Source: JAVVHH01 sp963848035
GTDB taxonomy: Bacteria; Pseudomonadota; Alphaproteobacteria; Acetobacterales; Acetobacteraceae
NCBI GenBank assembly: GCA_963848035.1
Contig: CAWKCD010000001.1
Location: forward strand, 1,426,001-1,490,000
Reading direction: 5' to 3'
Length of the DNA: 64,000 nucleotides
The notes under the pieces are model-generated. The model was not told where the DNA came from. It saw only the letters and a program-made list of their open reading frames with translations, and made no database searches. The position numbers were made by a program, and so were the translations under genes. Shown piece by piece: positions 21,915-30,171 of this stretch. Numbering within the stretch: position 1 is the stretch's first letter; each line of letters starts with the position of its first letter.

Positions 21915-22957
21915 ACATGATCGTCCCCGCTCCGGCTGCCGCGTCTCCACCGACTCGCCCTAGCAAGGCGGTCACCCTGCAATTCAACGACAATGCGCTC
22001 CTGCCGCTGCTGTTCGGCGATCACGATCGCAACCTCGTCCGGCTCGAGCAGGGTCTCGGGGTCCGAATGTCGTCGCGAGGCAACCGTGTGGCGATCTCCG
22101 GCGAGCCGGATCGCGTGCTCGCGGCCGAGCAGGCACTCAACGGCCTCTATAAGCGGCTCGAATCGGGTAAAAGCGTCGCCCGTGCGGATGTGGAAACGGC
22201 AATCAGGATGGTGGACATCACGCGCAGCGACATGACCGACCCCCGCCTGCCGCTCTCCGATCTGCCGGCGATCCTGACTAAGCGCGGCGCCGTCGGCCCG
22301 CGCTCCCCGCGCCAGTCCGAATACATGGAGATGCTGACCCGGCACGAGATGGTGTTCGCCGTCGGCCCAGCCGGCACCGGGAAGACCTATCTCGCCGTCG
22401 CGCAGGCCGTCGCCATGCTGCAGGCCAACCGCGTCGACCGCATCATCCTCTCCCGCCCCGCCGTCGAAGCCGGCGAGCGCCTCGGATTCTTGCCCGGCGA
22501 CCTCAAGGAAAAGGTCGACCCCTATCTACGCCCGCTCTACGACGCGCTGCACGACATGATGCCCGGCGACCAGGTGATCCGCCGCATGGGCACCGGCGAG
22601 ATTGAGGTCGCGCCGCTCGCCTTCATGCGCGGCCGTACGCTCGCCCATGCCTTCGTCATCCTGGACGAAGCGCAGAACACCACGCCGGTCCAGATGAAGA
22701 TGTTCCTCACCCGCATGGGCGAAGGCACCCGCATGGTCATCACCGGCGACCTCAGCCAGGTCGACCTGCCGACCGGCCAGCGCAGCGGCCTCCGCGACGC
22801 GCTCGAGACGGTCGAGGGCCTGCCGGGGATCGGCGTCCTGAACTTCCGCAGCCAAGATGTGGTGCGCCACCCCCTGGTCGCGGCCATCGTCGACGCGTAT
22901 GACCAGCGCGCACAAGCCAGACAAGACGTAAACTCAAACCGCAATGGACCCGGATAG
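21911..22957 (+). CDS. phoH: PhoH-like ATPase (PhoL type)
   Basis: A 348-residue P-loop ATPase with VGPAGTGKTYLAVAQAV (Walker A) and HAFVILDEAQNTT (Walker B), after an N-terminal nucleic-acid-binding region of about 120 residues. In this position it is thought to work with YbeY in rRNA processing. The start is TTG overlapping miaB, 10 bases after an AGGAGA box; an ATG two codons later is the alternative. It overlaps ybeY by 14 bases. Confidence 0.94.
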   Translation: MNMIVPAPAAASPPTRPSKAVTLQFNDNALLPLLFGDHDRNLVRLEQGLGVRMSSRGNRVAISGEPDRVLAAEQALNGLYKRLESGKSVARADVETAIRMVDITRSDMTDPRLPLSDLPAILTKRGAVGPRSPRQSEYMEMLTRHEMVFAVGPAGTGKTYLAVAQAVAMLQANRVDRIILSRPAVEAGERLGFLPGDLKEKVDPYLRPLYDALHDMMPGDQVIRRMGTGEIEVAPLAFMRGRTLAHAFVILDEAQNTTPVQMKMFLTRMGEGTRMVITGDLSQVDLPTGQRSGLRDALETVEGLPGIGVLNFRSQDVVRHPLVAAIVDAYDQRAQARQDVNSNRNGPG

Positions 22958-23387
22958 TAGACCGGGTCCCGCCGACGAGGTGGGGCCCGACATTATCATC
23001 GACGACATCAGGTGGCGGCGCTTCATCCCGCGCGCCGAAGCCGTCGTCCGCCGCGCCGCAGTCATTGCGGGCGGCGCCGGCACCATCATGCTCGCCTCGG
23101 ACCAAGCCGTCCGCCGCCTCAACGCGCGCCACCGCGGCCGCAACAAGCCCACCAACGTGCTCACATTCGAGAGCGGCGATATCGTCCTCGCCCTTGGCGT
23201 GGTCCGTCGCGAAGCGCGTGCTCAGCGCCGCCGGCCATCCCACCACCTCGCCCACCTCGTCATCCATGGCGCCTTGCATCTGCAAGGCCACGACCACGAA
23301 GCGCCCGGCGACGCCCGCCGGATGGAGATGGAAGAAACCCGCCTGCTGCACCGGATCGGCGTTCCCAACCCGTGGCGGCAGGCATGA
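22944..23387 (+). CDS. ybeY: Endoribonuclease YbeY
   Basis: Zinc-dependent RNase involved in 16S rRNA 3' maturation and ribosome quality control. The metal motif is HGALHLQGHDH, with KPTNVLTFE upstream as the usual substrate-pocket motif. It has 147 residues, slightly short for the family. It overlaps phoH by 14 bases and hlyC by 4 (ATGA). Confidence 0.94.
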   Translation: MDPDSRPGPADEVGPDIIIDDIRWRRFIPRAEAVVRRAAVIAGGAGTIMLASDQAVRRLNARHRGRNKPTNVLTFESGDIVLALGVVRREARAQRRRPSHHLAHLVIHGALHLQGHDHEAPGDARRMEMEETRLLHRIGVPNPWRQA

Positions 23388-24268
23388 GCATGCAACCTCT
23401 GCATCGCGGCGGCGTGTTGACGCTGATGCGCACCTGGCTCGGCCGCCGCGGCTCCGAAAACAACGTCCGCGAAAGCATCGCCGAGCTGGTCCAGCAATCG
23501 GCCGACCAGGTTCCGATCGATGGTGTGATCCCCGAGCTGGACCGCCAGGAGCGTGCGCTGCTCGCCAATGTGCTGCGCCTGCGCGGCCGGACCGCCGACG
23601 ACGTGATGGTGCCCCGCGCCGACATCATCGCCATCTCGTCGGACCTTTCGCTCGAACAGGTCTTGGCCAAGATCCGCCTGGAAGGCCATTCCCGCCTGCC
23701 GGTGTACCGCGAGCAGCTCGATGAGATCGTCGGCATGGTCCACATCAAGGACGTGTTCGGCTATGTCGGCCGCCCCGAGCAGTTCCGCCTCGAATCGATC
23801 CTCCGCCGCCCGCTGATGGTGGCGCCGCAAGTCCCGGTGCTCGACCTGCTGCTGCAAATGCGCCAGGCGCGCATCCATCTCGCCCTCGTGGTCGACGAAT
23901 ATGGCGGGATCGACGGGCTGCTGACGATCGAGGACCTCGTCGAGGAGATCGTCGGCGATATCGCCGACGAACACGACGAGATCGCGCTGCCGATGATCAC
24001 CGAGCGGCCCGATGGCGCGCTCGATCTCGACGCCCGCCTGTCGATCGAGGCATTCGAGGGCCGGCTTGGTCCGGTCCTGACGCAGGACGAGCGGGAGGCG
24101 GACATCGACACGGTCGGCGGCCTGGTCTTCACGCTAGCCGGCCGCGTGCCGACCCGCGGCGAAGTGATCAGCCATCCGAGCGGCCTAGAGTTTCGTATTC
24201 TCGAGGCTGATGCGCGACGCATCCGACGCATCCGCGCCCGCCAAAACCTGCAGCAAGCAGCGGAGTAG
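23384..24268 (+). CDS. HlyC/CorC family CBS-domain protein
   Basis: A 294-residue soluble member of the CorC family. Two CBS motifs span about residues 75-190 (VMVPRADIIAISSDLSLEQV; LMVAPQVPVLDLLLQM, then VVDEYGGIDGLLTIEDLVEE), followed by the C-terminal transporter-associated domain (DIDTVGGLVFTLAGRVP). The role in Mg/Co efflux is known for CorC, but alphaproteobacterial versions without membrane helices are not characterised. ATGA overlap with ybeY. In most relatives lnt follows directly; here lnt is 7.7 kb away. Confidence 0.92.
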   Translation: MSMQPLHRGGVLTLMRTWLGRRGSENNVRESIAELVQQSADQVPIDGVIPELDRQERALLANVLRLRGRTADDVMVPRADIIAISSDLSLEQVLAKIRLEGHSRLPVYREQLDEIVGMVHIKDVFGYVGRPEQFRLESILRRPLMVAPQVPVLDLLLQMRQARIHLALVVDEYGGIDGLLTIEDLVEEIVGDIADEHDEIALPMITERPDGALDLDARLSIEAFEGRLGPVLTQDEREADIDTVGGLVFTLAGRVPTRGEVISHPSGLEFRILEADARRIRRIRARQNLQQAAE

Positions 24269-24272
24269 CGCC

Positions 24273-24425
24273 TCAGCCGCCGATGGTCGCGAGTTCGAGC
24301 GGCAGCGCCCGAACGAGGCCGCCGACGGTCATGGCGAAGGCCATCGCACCCACGGCGAGACCGAAAAGCGTGCCGCGGCTGAGCCAGAAAACGACCGGAT
24401 GGGTATCCACGTCACGCTCCAACAT
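24273..24425 (-). CDS. Possible 50-residue single-helix membrane protein
   Basis: A short ORF starting MLERDVDTHPVVFWLSRG, followed by one hydrophobic stretch rich in Gly, Ala and Val (TLFGLAVGAMAFAMTVGGLV) and ending EL ATIGG. It fills the gap between hlyC and the deoxyribosyltransferase gene on the opposite strand. No good ribosome binding site is visible upstream of the ATG, and I recognise no family, so it may be chance; the single strong membrane segment and acidic/basic N-terminus favour a real small protein. Confidence 0.35.
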   Translation of the reverse strand: MLERDVDTHPVVFWLSRGTLFGLAVGAMAFAMTVGGLVRALPLELATIGG

Positions 24426-24510
24426 GTCATGTCTGTTGATTTCACCAATGCGCCAAAACCCTTAACAAAGGCTTTCGATCCCAGAATGGTCGTCTCGATT
24501 TCGCTATGCG

Positions 24511-25140
24511 GTGGAGGGTAACCTGCGACGCGCGTATCTCGCAGGACCCGACGTGTTCCTGCCTCACGCTGTCGCGCACGCACGCGTCAAGCTCGCGATC
24601 TGCGCGCGCTACGGCATCGAGGGCCTCCCGCCGCTCAACGAATCGGTCGACATTACCGGCATGCGGCCGGATGCCGCCTGGCGGACGATCTTCGACAAGG
24701 ACCTGTCGATGATGGAGGAGGCCGATTTCGTCATCGCCAACCTCACGCCGTTCCGCGGCGCCTCGGCCGATTCGGGCACGCTGGTCGAGCTCGGCTGGTT
24801 TCTCGGCCGCGGCAAGCCGGTGTTCGCCTACTCCAATTCCGCGACACCTTTTGCCGAACGCAGCCGCGCGCTGGCCACCCTGGTGCCGGACCCGTTGCCG
24901 AACCTGCACGTCGAGGGCTTCGGCCTGCCCGACAACCTTATGATCCCCGGCGCGGTCCTGCGCGGCGGCGGGCACCCGATCGTCATCCCCGGCGATGGCC
25001 AGGATCTCGCCTTCGACGCGCTCGACATGTTCGAAGCCTGCGTTGCCCTGGCATCCCGCTCGCTGCGGGCCGGTGACGTTCAGCGCGGTTGTGACAACGC
25101 GTCCACCACGACGTCGTCCAGCCCCGGACCGGCATCGTAG
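24511..25140 (+). CDS. Nucleoside 2-deoxyribosyltransferase
   Basis: Transfers deoxyribose between bases or hydrolyses deoxynucleosides/nucleotides. The family motifs are RRAYLAGPDVFLPHA at the N-terminus and the catalytic segment ADFVIANLTPFRGASADSGT followed by LVELGW, where the Glu is the expected nucleophile. It has 209 residues; starts other than GTG 24511 are not obvious. Its 3' end overlaps the convergent 5'-nucleotidase gene by 61 bases, so the last 20 residues are not conserved-looking. Both neighbours act on nucleotides, suggesting salvage. Confidence 0.88.
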   Translation: MEGNLRRAYLAGPDVFLPHAVAHARVKLAICARYGIEGLPPLNESVDITGMRPDAAWRTIFDKDLSMMEEADFVIANLTPFRGASADSGTLVELGWFLGRGKPVFAYSNSATPFAERSRALATLVPDPLPNLHVEGFGLPDNLMIPGAVLRGGGHPIVIPGDGQDLAFDALDMFEACVALASRSLRAGDVQRGCDNASTTTSSSPGPAS

Positions 25141-26582
25141 GGATCGACCGCCCGGTCGCGGAACACCGTGTAGCCGTCCCCGCCATTGCGCAGGAAGTTG
25201 TTGGTTACCACGAGATAGCGGCGCCCGGGGTCGAGCGGCGCCCAACCGTCGCCGGCCTGCACCTCAAATCCATGGGCGGCGAGCCGCAAACCCGCCCATT
25301 GCGGGAAACCACCACCACCGATCCGCGCCAGACCCGCTTTCAGTGCCGTCGCGAGATCGTTACCCGCGAGCTGCATCGTCGCGACCGTATTGCCGAACGG
25401 CAGCGCCTCCAGCACCTGCCCGCGCGTCACCGGTCCCGCCGGCAAGCCGGTCCGGATCCCCCCGGCATTCATGATGGCCACATCGGCGCCGTGCACCGAC
25501 CGCAATAGCGCTGCCGCGACCACCTGCCCGATCCCGCACTGCGCGATCCGGCAGCCGCCCACATCCAATCTGTCCGGCAACACCGCCACCACCTCGCCGC
25601 GGAACGCCTCGAGCGGCTTCGCAAAACGCGCCACGATCGCCGCCACCGCCGGGTCCTCCGGCAGGTCGAGCCCGACATGCACGCAGTCCCCGCCATGGGC
25701 GAGCACGGTCCCATCCGCCGCCAGGTCGAGATCGAGCCGCCCCAGATAACGTCCGAAAGCCCCCGCCTGCACGACCAACCCGCCGGCCGGGTTCGCCTGC
25801 GCATACGGTCCAAACGCACCGGCTTCGCTGTCCGACAGCAGCGTGTGCGAATGCCCACCGATCACCAACGAGACCCCCGCCTCGCCTACCGCGCGATCGA
25901 ACAGCACGCCCATGTGCGACAGCAGCACGACAAACTGCGCGCCCTCCGCGCGGACCCGCCGCACTGCTTGCCCGAGCGCCGGCCCCGGCTCCAGAAAGCC
26001 GACATTGGGACCCGGCGACGACCCGGTGCGCGTCTCGAGCGTGGTCAGTCCCACCAGCCCGATCGCCAGGCCGTCCCGCCGTAGGACGACCCGGTCCTTG
26101 ATCCGCCCATCCAGCGCCGGCTCGTTCGACGCATCGATGTTCGACGAGATCAGCGGGAACCGCGCCGCCGCCGCATAGGCCGCCAACGTGGCAGGGCCGC
26201 GGTCGAATTCATGGTTGCCGACCGCCATCGCATCGGTCCCAATCGCGTGTTGGACCGCCAACTCCGCCATCCCCGCATATTTGGTGAAGAACAGGCTGCC
26301 CTGGAACTGATCTCCCCCGTCGAGGAGCAGCACCGTCCGCCCGTCCCGCTCGGCCGCCAGCCGCTGCGCCCGGATCGCGCTCGCCAGCCTGGCGCTGCCA
26401 CCGAAGCAGCCGGGCTTGCCGCCAGCGGCACACGACATCGCCCGCGCATCGACCGGGTCGTGCCGGGAGTGGAAGTCGTTCATGTGCAGGATGGTCAGCC
26501 GGTGTGTCGTTTCGCCTCGGGCCAGCCGGATCAACGGCAGAGTACCGAGGGCGCCGAGCAGGGTGCGGCGGGACAGGGTCAT
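25080..26582 (-). CDS. Secreted 5'-nucleotidase/UshA-like metallophosphoesterase
   Basis: A periplasmic two-domain hydrolase. A twin-arginine signal (TLSRRTLLGALGTLPLIRL) precedes the metal motifs ILHMNDFHSR, GGDQFQGS, GNHEFDRG and GGHSHTLL, and the C-terminal nucleotide-binding domain contains MNAGGIRTG, NTVATMQLAGNDL and TNNFLRNGGDGY. The ORF is open far upstream, but the twin-arginine Met at 26582 is the sensible start, 75 bases before the divergent nfu gene. It should release nucleosides and phosphate from extracytoplasmic nucleotides. Confidence 0.92.
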   Translation of the reverse strand: MTLSRRTLLGALGTLPLIRLARGETTHRLTILHMNDFHSRHDPVDARAMSCAAGGKPGCFGGSARLASAIRAQRLAAERDGRTVLLLDGGDQFQGSLFFTKYAGMAELAVQHAIGTDAMAVGNHEFDRGPATLAAYAAAARFPLISSNIDASNEPALDGRIKDRVVLRRDGLAIGLVGLTTLETRTGSSPGPNVGFLEPGPALGQAVRRVRAEGAQFVVLLSHMGVLFDRAVGEAGVSLVIGGHSHTLLSDSEAGAFGPYAQANPAGGLVVQAGAFGRYLGRLDLDLAADGTVLAHGGDCVHVGLDLPEDPAVAAIVARFAKPLEAFRGEVVAVLPDRLDVGGCRIAQCGIGQVVAAALLRSVHGADVAIMNAGGIRTGLPAGPVTRGQVLEALPFGNTVATMQLAGNDLATALKAGLARIGGGGFPQWAGLRLAAHGFEVQAGDGWAPLDPGRRYLVVTNNFLRNGGDGYTVFRDRAVDPYDAGPGLDDVVVDALSQPR

Positions 26583-26657
26583 CCCTGCTGCATAGCATAA
26601 CGAGCCATCGGGCTTGCACCGTCCTCCCGGCTGGCCAAATGTCAGGCACCTCAAAGT

Positions 26658-27227
26658 ATGAGAATATCCATGTTCATCGAGACCGAAGGCACCCCGAACC
26701 CCGCCACGTTGAAGTTCCTGCCCGGCCGCGACGTCATGGGCGACGCGACCGCCGACTTCGCCGGTCCCGATCTCGCCGCCCGCTCGCCGCTCGCGCAATC
26801 GCTGTTTGCGCTGCCCGGCGTCGCCCGCGTGTTCCTCGGCGGCGATTTCGTCACCGTGACGAAGTCCGACATCGCCGACTGGCAGGCGCTCCGCCCGCAA
26901 GTGCTCGGCGCGCTGATGGACCATTTCGTCTCCGGCCGCCCGGTGATCGAAGGCCAGGGCGCCGACGTGCTCGAGGATGTCTCCCCCGAGGACCGTGAAG
27001 TGGTCGACCAGATCAAGGAACTGCTCGACACCCGCGTCCGGCCGGCTGTGGCCGGCGACGGCGGCGACATCGTGTTCCGCGGCTATCGCGACGGCGTGGT
27101 CCGCCTGCACATGCAGGGCGCTTGCAGCGGCTGCCCGTCCTCGAGCGCCACGCTCAAGCACGGTATCGAGAACATGCTGCGCCACTACGTCCCGGAAGTC
27201 CTGTCGGTCGAGCAGGTCGAATTTTGA
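26658..27227 (+). CDS. NifU/NfuA-like iron-sulfur scaffold protein
   Basis: An iron-sulfur carrier of 189 residues. The N-terminal Nfu_N domain starts MFIETEGTPNPATLKFLPG (from the internal ATG 26670, which may be the real start), and the C-terminal Nfu domain holds the cluster-binding CSGCPSSSATLK. It leads a run with rutE-like, tsaB and rimI; its stop overlaps the next gene by TTGA. Confidence 0.93.
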   Translation: MRISMFIETEGTPNPATLKFLPGRDVMGDATADFAGPDLAARSPLAQSLFALPGVARVFLGGDFVTVTKSDIADWQALRPQVLGALMDHFVSGRPVIEGQGADVLEDVSPEDREVVDQIKELLDTRVRPAVAGDGGDIVFRGYRDGVVRLHMQGACSGCPSSSATLKHGIENMLRHYVPEVLSVEQVEF

Positions 27228-27805
27228 TCGATCAGCAGGCCCTCGACGCGCTGTTCCGAACGGCGCGGACGCATTGGCGCTGGACCGACCAGCAGGTCAC
27301 CGACGATGAGTTGCGCGAGGTGTTCGACCTTCTGAAATGGGGGCCGACCTCCGCCAACTCGTCGCCGGCACGCTTCATGTTCCTGCGCACCCCGGAGGCG
27401 AAGGGCCGGCTACGCCCGGCCCTCTCCGCCGGCAATGCCGACAAGGCGATGGCGGCGCCGGTCGTCGCCATCGTGGCGTACGATCCGCGCTTCTACGACG
27501 ACCTGCCGCGGCTGTTCCCGCATGCCGACGCGCGCTCCTGGTTCGCCGGCAACGAGGAACTCGCTGCGACCACGGCGTTCCGCAACGGCACGCTGCAGGG
27601 CGCTTACCTCATCATGGCCGTACGCGCCGCCGGGCTCGATTGCGGCGCCATGTCCGGGTTCGACAACGACCGGGTCGACCGGGAATTCCTGACCAACCAG
27701 GGCTGGAAGAGCAATTTCCTGCTCAACATCGGCCATGGCGACCCGGCGGAGCCGTATCAGCGGTCCCCCCGCCTGACCTTCGACGAGGCCTGCCGCCTGC
27801 TGTAA
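27224..27805 (+). CDS. Malonic semialdehyde reductase/RutE-like nitroreductase
   Basis: A nitroreductase-fold FMN enzyme of 193 residues. WGPTSANSSPARFMFLRTPE and NEELAATTAFRNGTLQGAYL match the RutE/HadB/3-hydroxypropionate dehydrogenase subgroup. No other rut (pyrimidine catabolism) genes are near, so the physiological substrate is uncertain. The start is the TTG overlapping the nfu stop (TTGA); no better codon exists before the conserved N-terminus. Confidence 0.85.
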   Translation: MIDQQALDALFRTARTHWRWTDQQVTDDELREVFDLLKWGPTSANSSPARFMFLRTPEAKGRLRPALSAGNADKAMAAPVVAIVAYDPRFYDDLPRLFPHADARSWFAGNEELAATTAFRNGTLQGAYLIMAVRAAGLDCGAMSGFDNDRVDREFLTNQGWKSNFLLNIGHGDPAEPYQRSPRLTFDEACRLL

Positions 27806-27814
27806 GCCGGTCCC

Positions 27815-28432
27815 ATGCCGCGCATCCTGACGCTCGACGCCGCGCTCGCAACATGCTCGGCCGGAATGGTCAGCGACGGCACGGTGCTCACCGAACGTTC
27901 GACGGCGGCGGACCAGGCGGCGTCGTTGCCGGCGCTGGTCACCGATCTGCTCATCGCCTCACCGGGCTTCGACCTGGTCGCCGTGATCGTCGGGCCCGGC
28001 AGCTTCACCGGCCTCCGCGCAGCATTGGCGCTCGCCCATGGCCTGGCAATCGCAGCGGGGGTCGAGGTGGTGGGCGTCACCATCGGGGCGGCGCTGCGGC
28101 ACACGTCGCCGCCGGGCCGGCAGCTCTGGACGGCGATCGACAGCAAACGCGGCCGCGTCTTCCTCGAGCGCGACGGTCATGTCCAGACATTCGACCTATC
28201 CGCGCTGCCCCCCGCCGGTGGCAAGGTGGCGGTCGCCGGGGACCTGGCGATCCCGGTCGCCGCCCGGCTAGCAGCCCGCAACGAGAACGTGCAACTCCTC
28301 GCCGCCCGGGGCGCGTCGCCGCTCGGAATCGCGCTGGCGGCGATGCGCGGTGACACACGGCCGCCACAGCCGCTCTACGTCGATCCGCCCGCCGCCAAGC
28401 CCGGACCGGCGGGGCGTCCCGCGCCATTATGA
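27815..28432 (+). CDS. tsaB: tRNA t6A modification protein TsaB
   Basis: Partner of TsaD in threonylcarbamoyladenosine synthesis at tRNA position 37. It has the ASKHA N-terminal fold with ILTLDAALATCSAG and the conserved VGPGSFTGLRAALALAHGLA. The usual dimer contacts cannot be judged here. Length 205 residues. Stop overlaps rimI (ATGA), the common tsaB-rimI pair. Confidence 0.92.
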   Translation: MPRILTLDAALATCSAGMVSDGTVLTERSTAADQAASLPALVTDLLIASPGFDLVAVIVGPGSFTGLRAALALAHGLAIAAGVEVVGVTIGAALRHTSPPGRQLWTAIDSKRGRVFLERDGHVQTFDLSALPPAGGKVAVAGDLAIPVAARLAARNENVQLLAARGASPLGIALAAMRGDTRPPQPLYVDPPAAKPGPAGRPAPL

Positions 28433-28857
28433 TCGAGCCGGCCGTCGCGGCCCACGCCGCCGCGCTCGCCTGTATCCACGCCAGCGCCTTCCCCCCCGGC
28501 GAGCAATGGGGGGCTGATGCGATGGAACTCCAGCTCGGCCTACCCGGCGCCTTCGGCTTCATCGCCGCGGAGGGCGGATTGGTGCTGGCCCGCGTGGTGG
28601 CCGACGAGGCCGAGATCTTGACCATCGCCGTCGATCCGGCAGCGCGCCGCCGAGGATTGGGGCGTCAGTTGCTGGAGGCCGCGCTGAAACGGGCCGCTCT
28701 CGGCGGCGCGCGACATTTGTTCCTGGAAGTGTCGCAGGGCAACGCCGCGGCGCGGGCGCTTTATGCCGGCGCTGGATTCGAGCGGGTCGGGCAGCGCCGA
28801 TCCTACTATCGCGACGGCTCGGACGCGCTGATCTTGCGCGCTACGATCGTTTCCTAA
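28429..28857 (+). CDS. rimI: Ribosomal-protein-alanine N-acetyltransferase RimI
   Basis: GNAT acetyltransferase that acetylates the N-terminal alanine of ribosomal protein S18. The acetyl-CoA motif is VDPAARRRGLGRQLLEAAL, followed by LEVSQGNAAARALYAGAGFE. It has 142 residues and starts at the ATGA overlap with tsaB. The final 17 bases overlap the convergent TusA-like gene. Confidence 0.9.
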   Translation: MIEPAVAAHAAALACIHASAFPPGEQWGADAMELQLGLPGAFGFIAAEGGLVLARVVADEAEILTIAVDPAARRRGLGRQLLEAALKRAALGGARHLFLEVSQGNAAARALYAGAGFERVGQRRSYYRDGSDALILRATIVS

Positions 28858-29098
28858 TCCACAGGCGTATCGCTCCCTCGCTGTCCGGCTCGGTTCCAAG
28901 CACATGATGACCTTGCTCGACTGCTGTTTGAGGAACGTTACGCATCGGCTCGTCACCTTTGAGGGTGACTTGCAAGACCTGCCCGGCCTGCATACGGTCG
29001 AGCGCGAGCCTGACGCGGACATACGTCATCGGACATCTGTCACCAGTGATGTCCAAAGTCGCGTCAACTCCGATGTTTACGCTGTTGGCGTCGTGCAT
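28841..29098 (-). CDS. TusA family sulfurtransferase-like protein
   Basis: An 85-residue TusA/SirA-fold protein: LDITGDRCPMTYVRVRLALD carries the conserved cysteine in a CPMT context (CPxP in classical TusA), followed by GQVLQVTLKGDEPMRNVP. TusA proteins relay persulfide sulfur to tRNA thiolation, molybdenum cofactor or other acceptors. It is divergent from mucR and overlaps the end of rimI. The exact acceptor is unknown. Confidence 0.82.
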   Translation of the reverse strand: MHDANSVNIGVDATLDITGDRCPMTYVRVRLALDRMQAGQVLQVTLKGDEPMRNVPQTAVEQGHHVLGTEPDSEGAIRLWIRKRS

Positions 29099-29122
29099 GC
29101 ATTAACCCTGTATTTCGCTCTG

Positions 29123-29142
29123 CGGTCTTCTATTGCAGACCG
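29123..29142. promoter_or_regulatory. Inverted repeat between tusA-like and mucR genes
   Basis: CGGTCT and AGACCG form a perfect 6-base inverted repeat with an 8-base spacer, in the 97-base divergent intergenic region. It could be an operator or an RNA hairpin in the mucR leader; no T-run follows, so it is not a standard terminator. Confidence 0.35.
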
Positions 29143-29195
29143 ACCTTCCGCGGACGTATAGAGTTGGATAAGTTAAGTATGGAAGGGATTACTCG

Positions 29196-29603
29196 ATGAC
29201 GGAGCAGGCGGCGAGCGCGGATGTGCTCGGATTGACGGCACAGATCGTGTCAGCCCATGTGTCGAACAACCCCATTGGGGCCGAGGCACTGCCGAGCCTG
29301 ATCCAGGACGTGTACCGTACGCTCGCTGGCGTCGGCAAAGAGCAAGTCGTGCCCGACAAGCAGCAGCCGGCCGTTCCGGTCAAGAAATCCGTCTATCCGG
29401 ATCACATCATCTGCCTCGAAGACGGCAAGAAGCTGAAGATGCTCAAGCGCCATCTCAAGACGTCGTACAACATGACGCCCGAGCAGTATCGCGAGAAGTG
29501 GCAGCTGCCCCCCGACTACCCGATGGTCGCGCCGAACTACGCCAAGCACCGCTCGTCGCTGGCCAAGAAGATCGGCCTCGGCACGAAGCCGCGCGGACGC
29601 TGA
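29196..29603 (+). CDS. MucR/Ros family transcriptional regulator
   Basis: A 135-residue regulator of the MucR/Ros family, which controls exopolysaccharide, motility and virulence genes in alphaproteobacteria. The N-terminal helical oligomerisation region is followed by HIICLEDGKKLKMLKRHLKT and NMTPEQYREKWQLPPDYPM. In Ros the zinc ligands are C-C-H-H; here the second Cys position is Asp (CLED) and the last His position is Tyr, so zinc binding is doubtful, as in some zinc-free rhizobial homologues. ATG start, upstream of fur. Confidence 0.93.
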   Translation: MTEQAASADVLGLTAQIVSAHVSNNPIGAEALPSLIQDVYRTLAGVGKEQVVPDKQQPAVPVKKSVYPDHIICLEDGKKLKMLKRHLKTSYNMTPEQYREKWQLPPDYPMVAPNYAKHRSSLAKKIGLGTKPRGR

Positions 29604-29645
29604 GCGGCCCAACTCGCAACGTCACGTCAAACGGCGAGTCGACAG

Positions 29646-29665
29646 GTAGCCGCCAGTTCGGCTAC
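29646..29665. other. Hairpin between mucR and fur
   Basis: GTAGCCG and CGGCTAC form a perfect 7-base stem with a 6-base loop. There is no T-run after it, so a Rho-independent terminator is unlikely; it may attenuate read-through from mucR or protect an RNA end. Confidence 0.35.
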
Positions 29666-29701
29666 GCCAGCGGCCGATGGGCCGGGTAACTTAAGGACGC
29701 C

Positions 29702-30169
29702 ATGGAATCGCGCATCGAACGCCTGTGCGTGGAACATGGTCTGAAGATGACCGGCCAGCGCCGCGTCATCGCGCGCGTCTTGTCCGAGGCGGCTGACCAT
29801 CCCGACGTCGAGGAACTCTATCGCCGCGCGCTCGGCCAGGATGGCCGGATCTCGATCGCGACCGTCTACCGCACCGTCCGCCTTTTCGAGGAGAAGGGTA
29901 TCCTCGAGCGTCGCGACTTCGGCGGCGGCCGGGCCCGCTACGAACCAACCGAACATGGCCTCCATCATCATCTCATCGACGTCGAGACCGGCAAGGTCGT
30001 CGAGTTCGAGAACCAGGATCACGAACGCTTGATCCAAGCCATCGCCGCCAAGCTGGGGTTCGATCTGGTCAGCTACCGGCTGGAGTTGTTTGGCCGGCGC
30101 CGTCCCGCCGAGACCGGCCGGCGCAAGGCCGAGCCGGCCGACTCTGAGACGGCGCTGCCGCCACCCTGA
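29702..30169 (+). CDS. fur: Fur family transcriptional regulator
   Basis: A 155-residue metalloregulator. The winged helix contains ISIATVYRTVRLFEEKGILE, and the sensor metal ligands are in TEHGLHHHLIDVETGKVVEF with a later E/H pair. There is no C-terminal CxxC pair, normal for alphaproteobacterial Fur/Mur. It may sense iron or manganese; the sequence cannot decide. It is followed 2 bases later by the OlsB-like gene, so they are probably co-transcribed. An AAGGA box lies just upstream of the ATG. Confidence 0.92.
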   Translation: MESRIERLCVEHGLKMTGQRRVIARVLSEAADHPDVEELYRRALGQDGRISIATVYRTVRLFEEKGILERRDFGGGRARYEPTEHGLHHHLIDVETGKVVEFENQDHERLIQAIAAKLGFDLVSYRLELFGRRRPAETGRRKAEPADSETALPPP

Positions 30170-30171
30170 CG

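Noticed and set aside
26583..27185. Upstream extension of the 5'-nucleotidase ORF
   Set aside because: Runs antisense through the nfu gene and precedes the twin-arginine signal; the gene must start at 26582.
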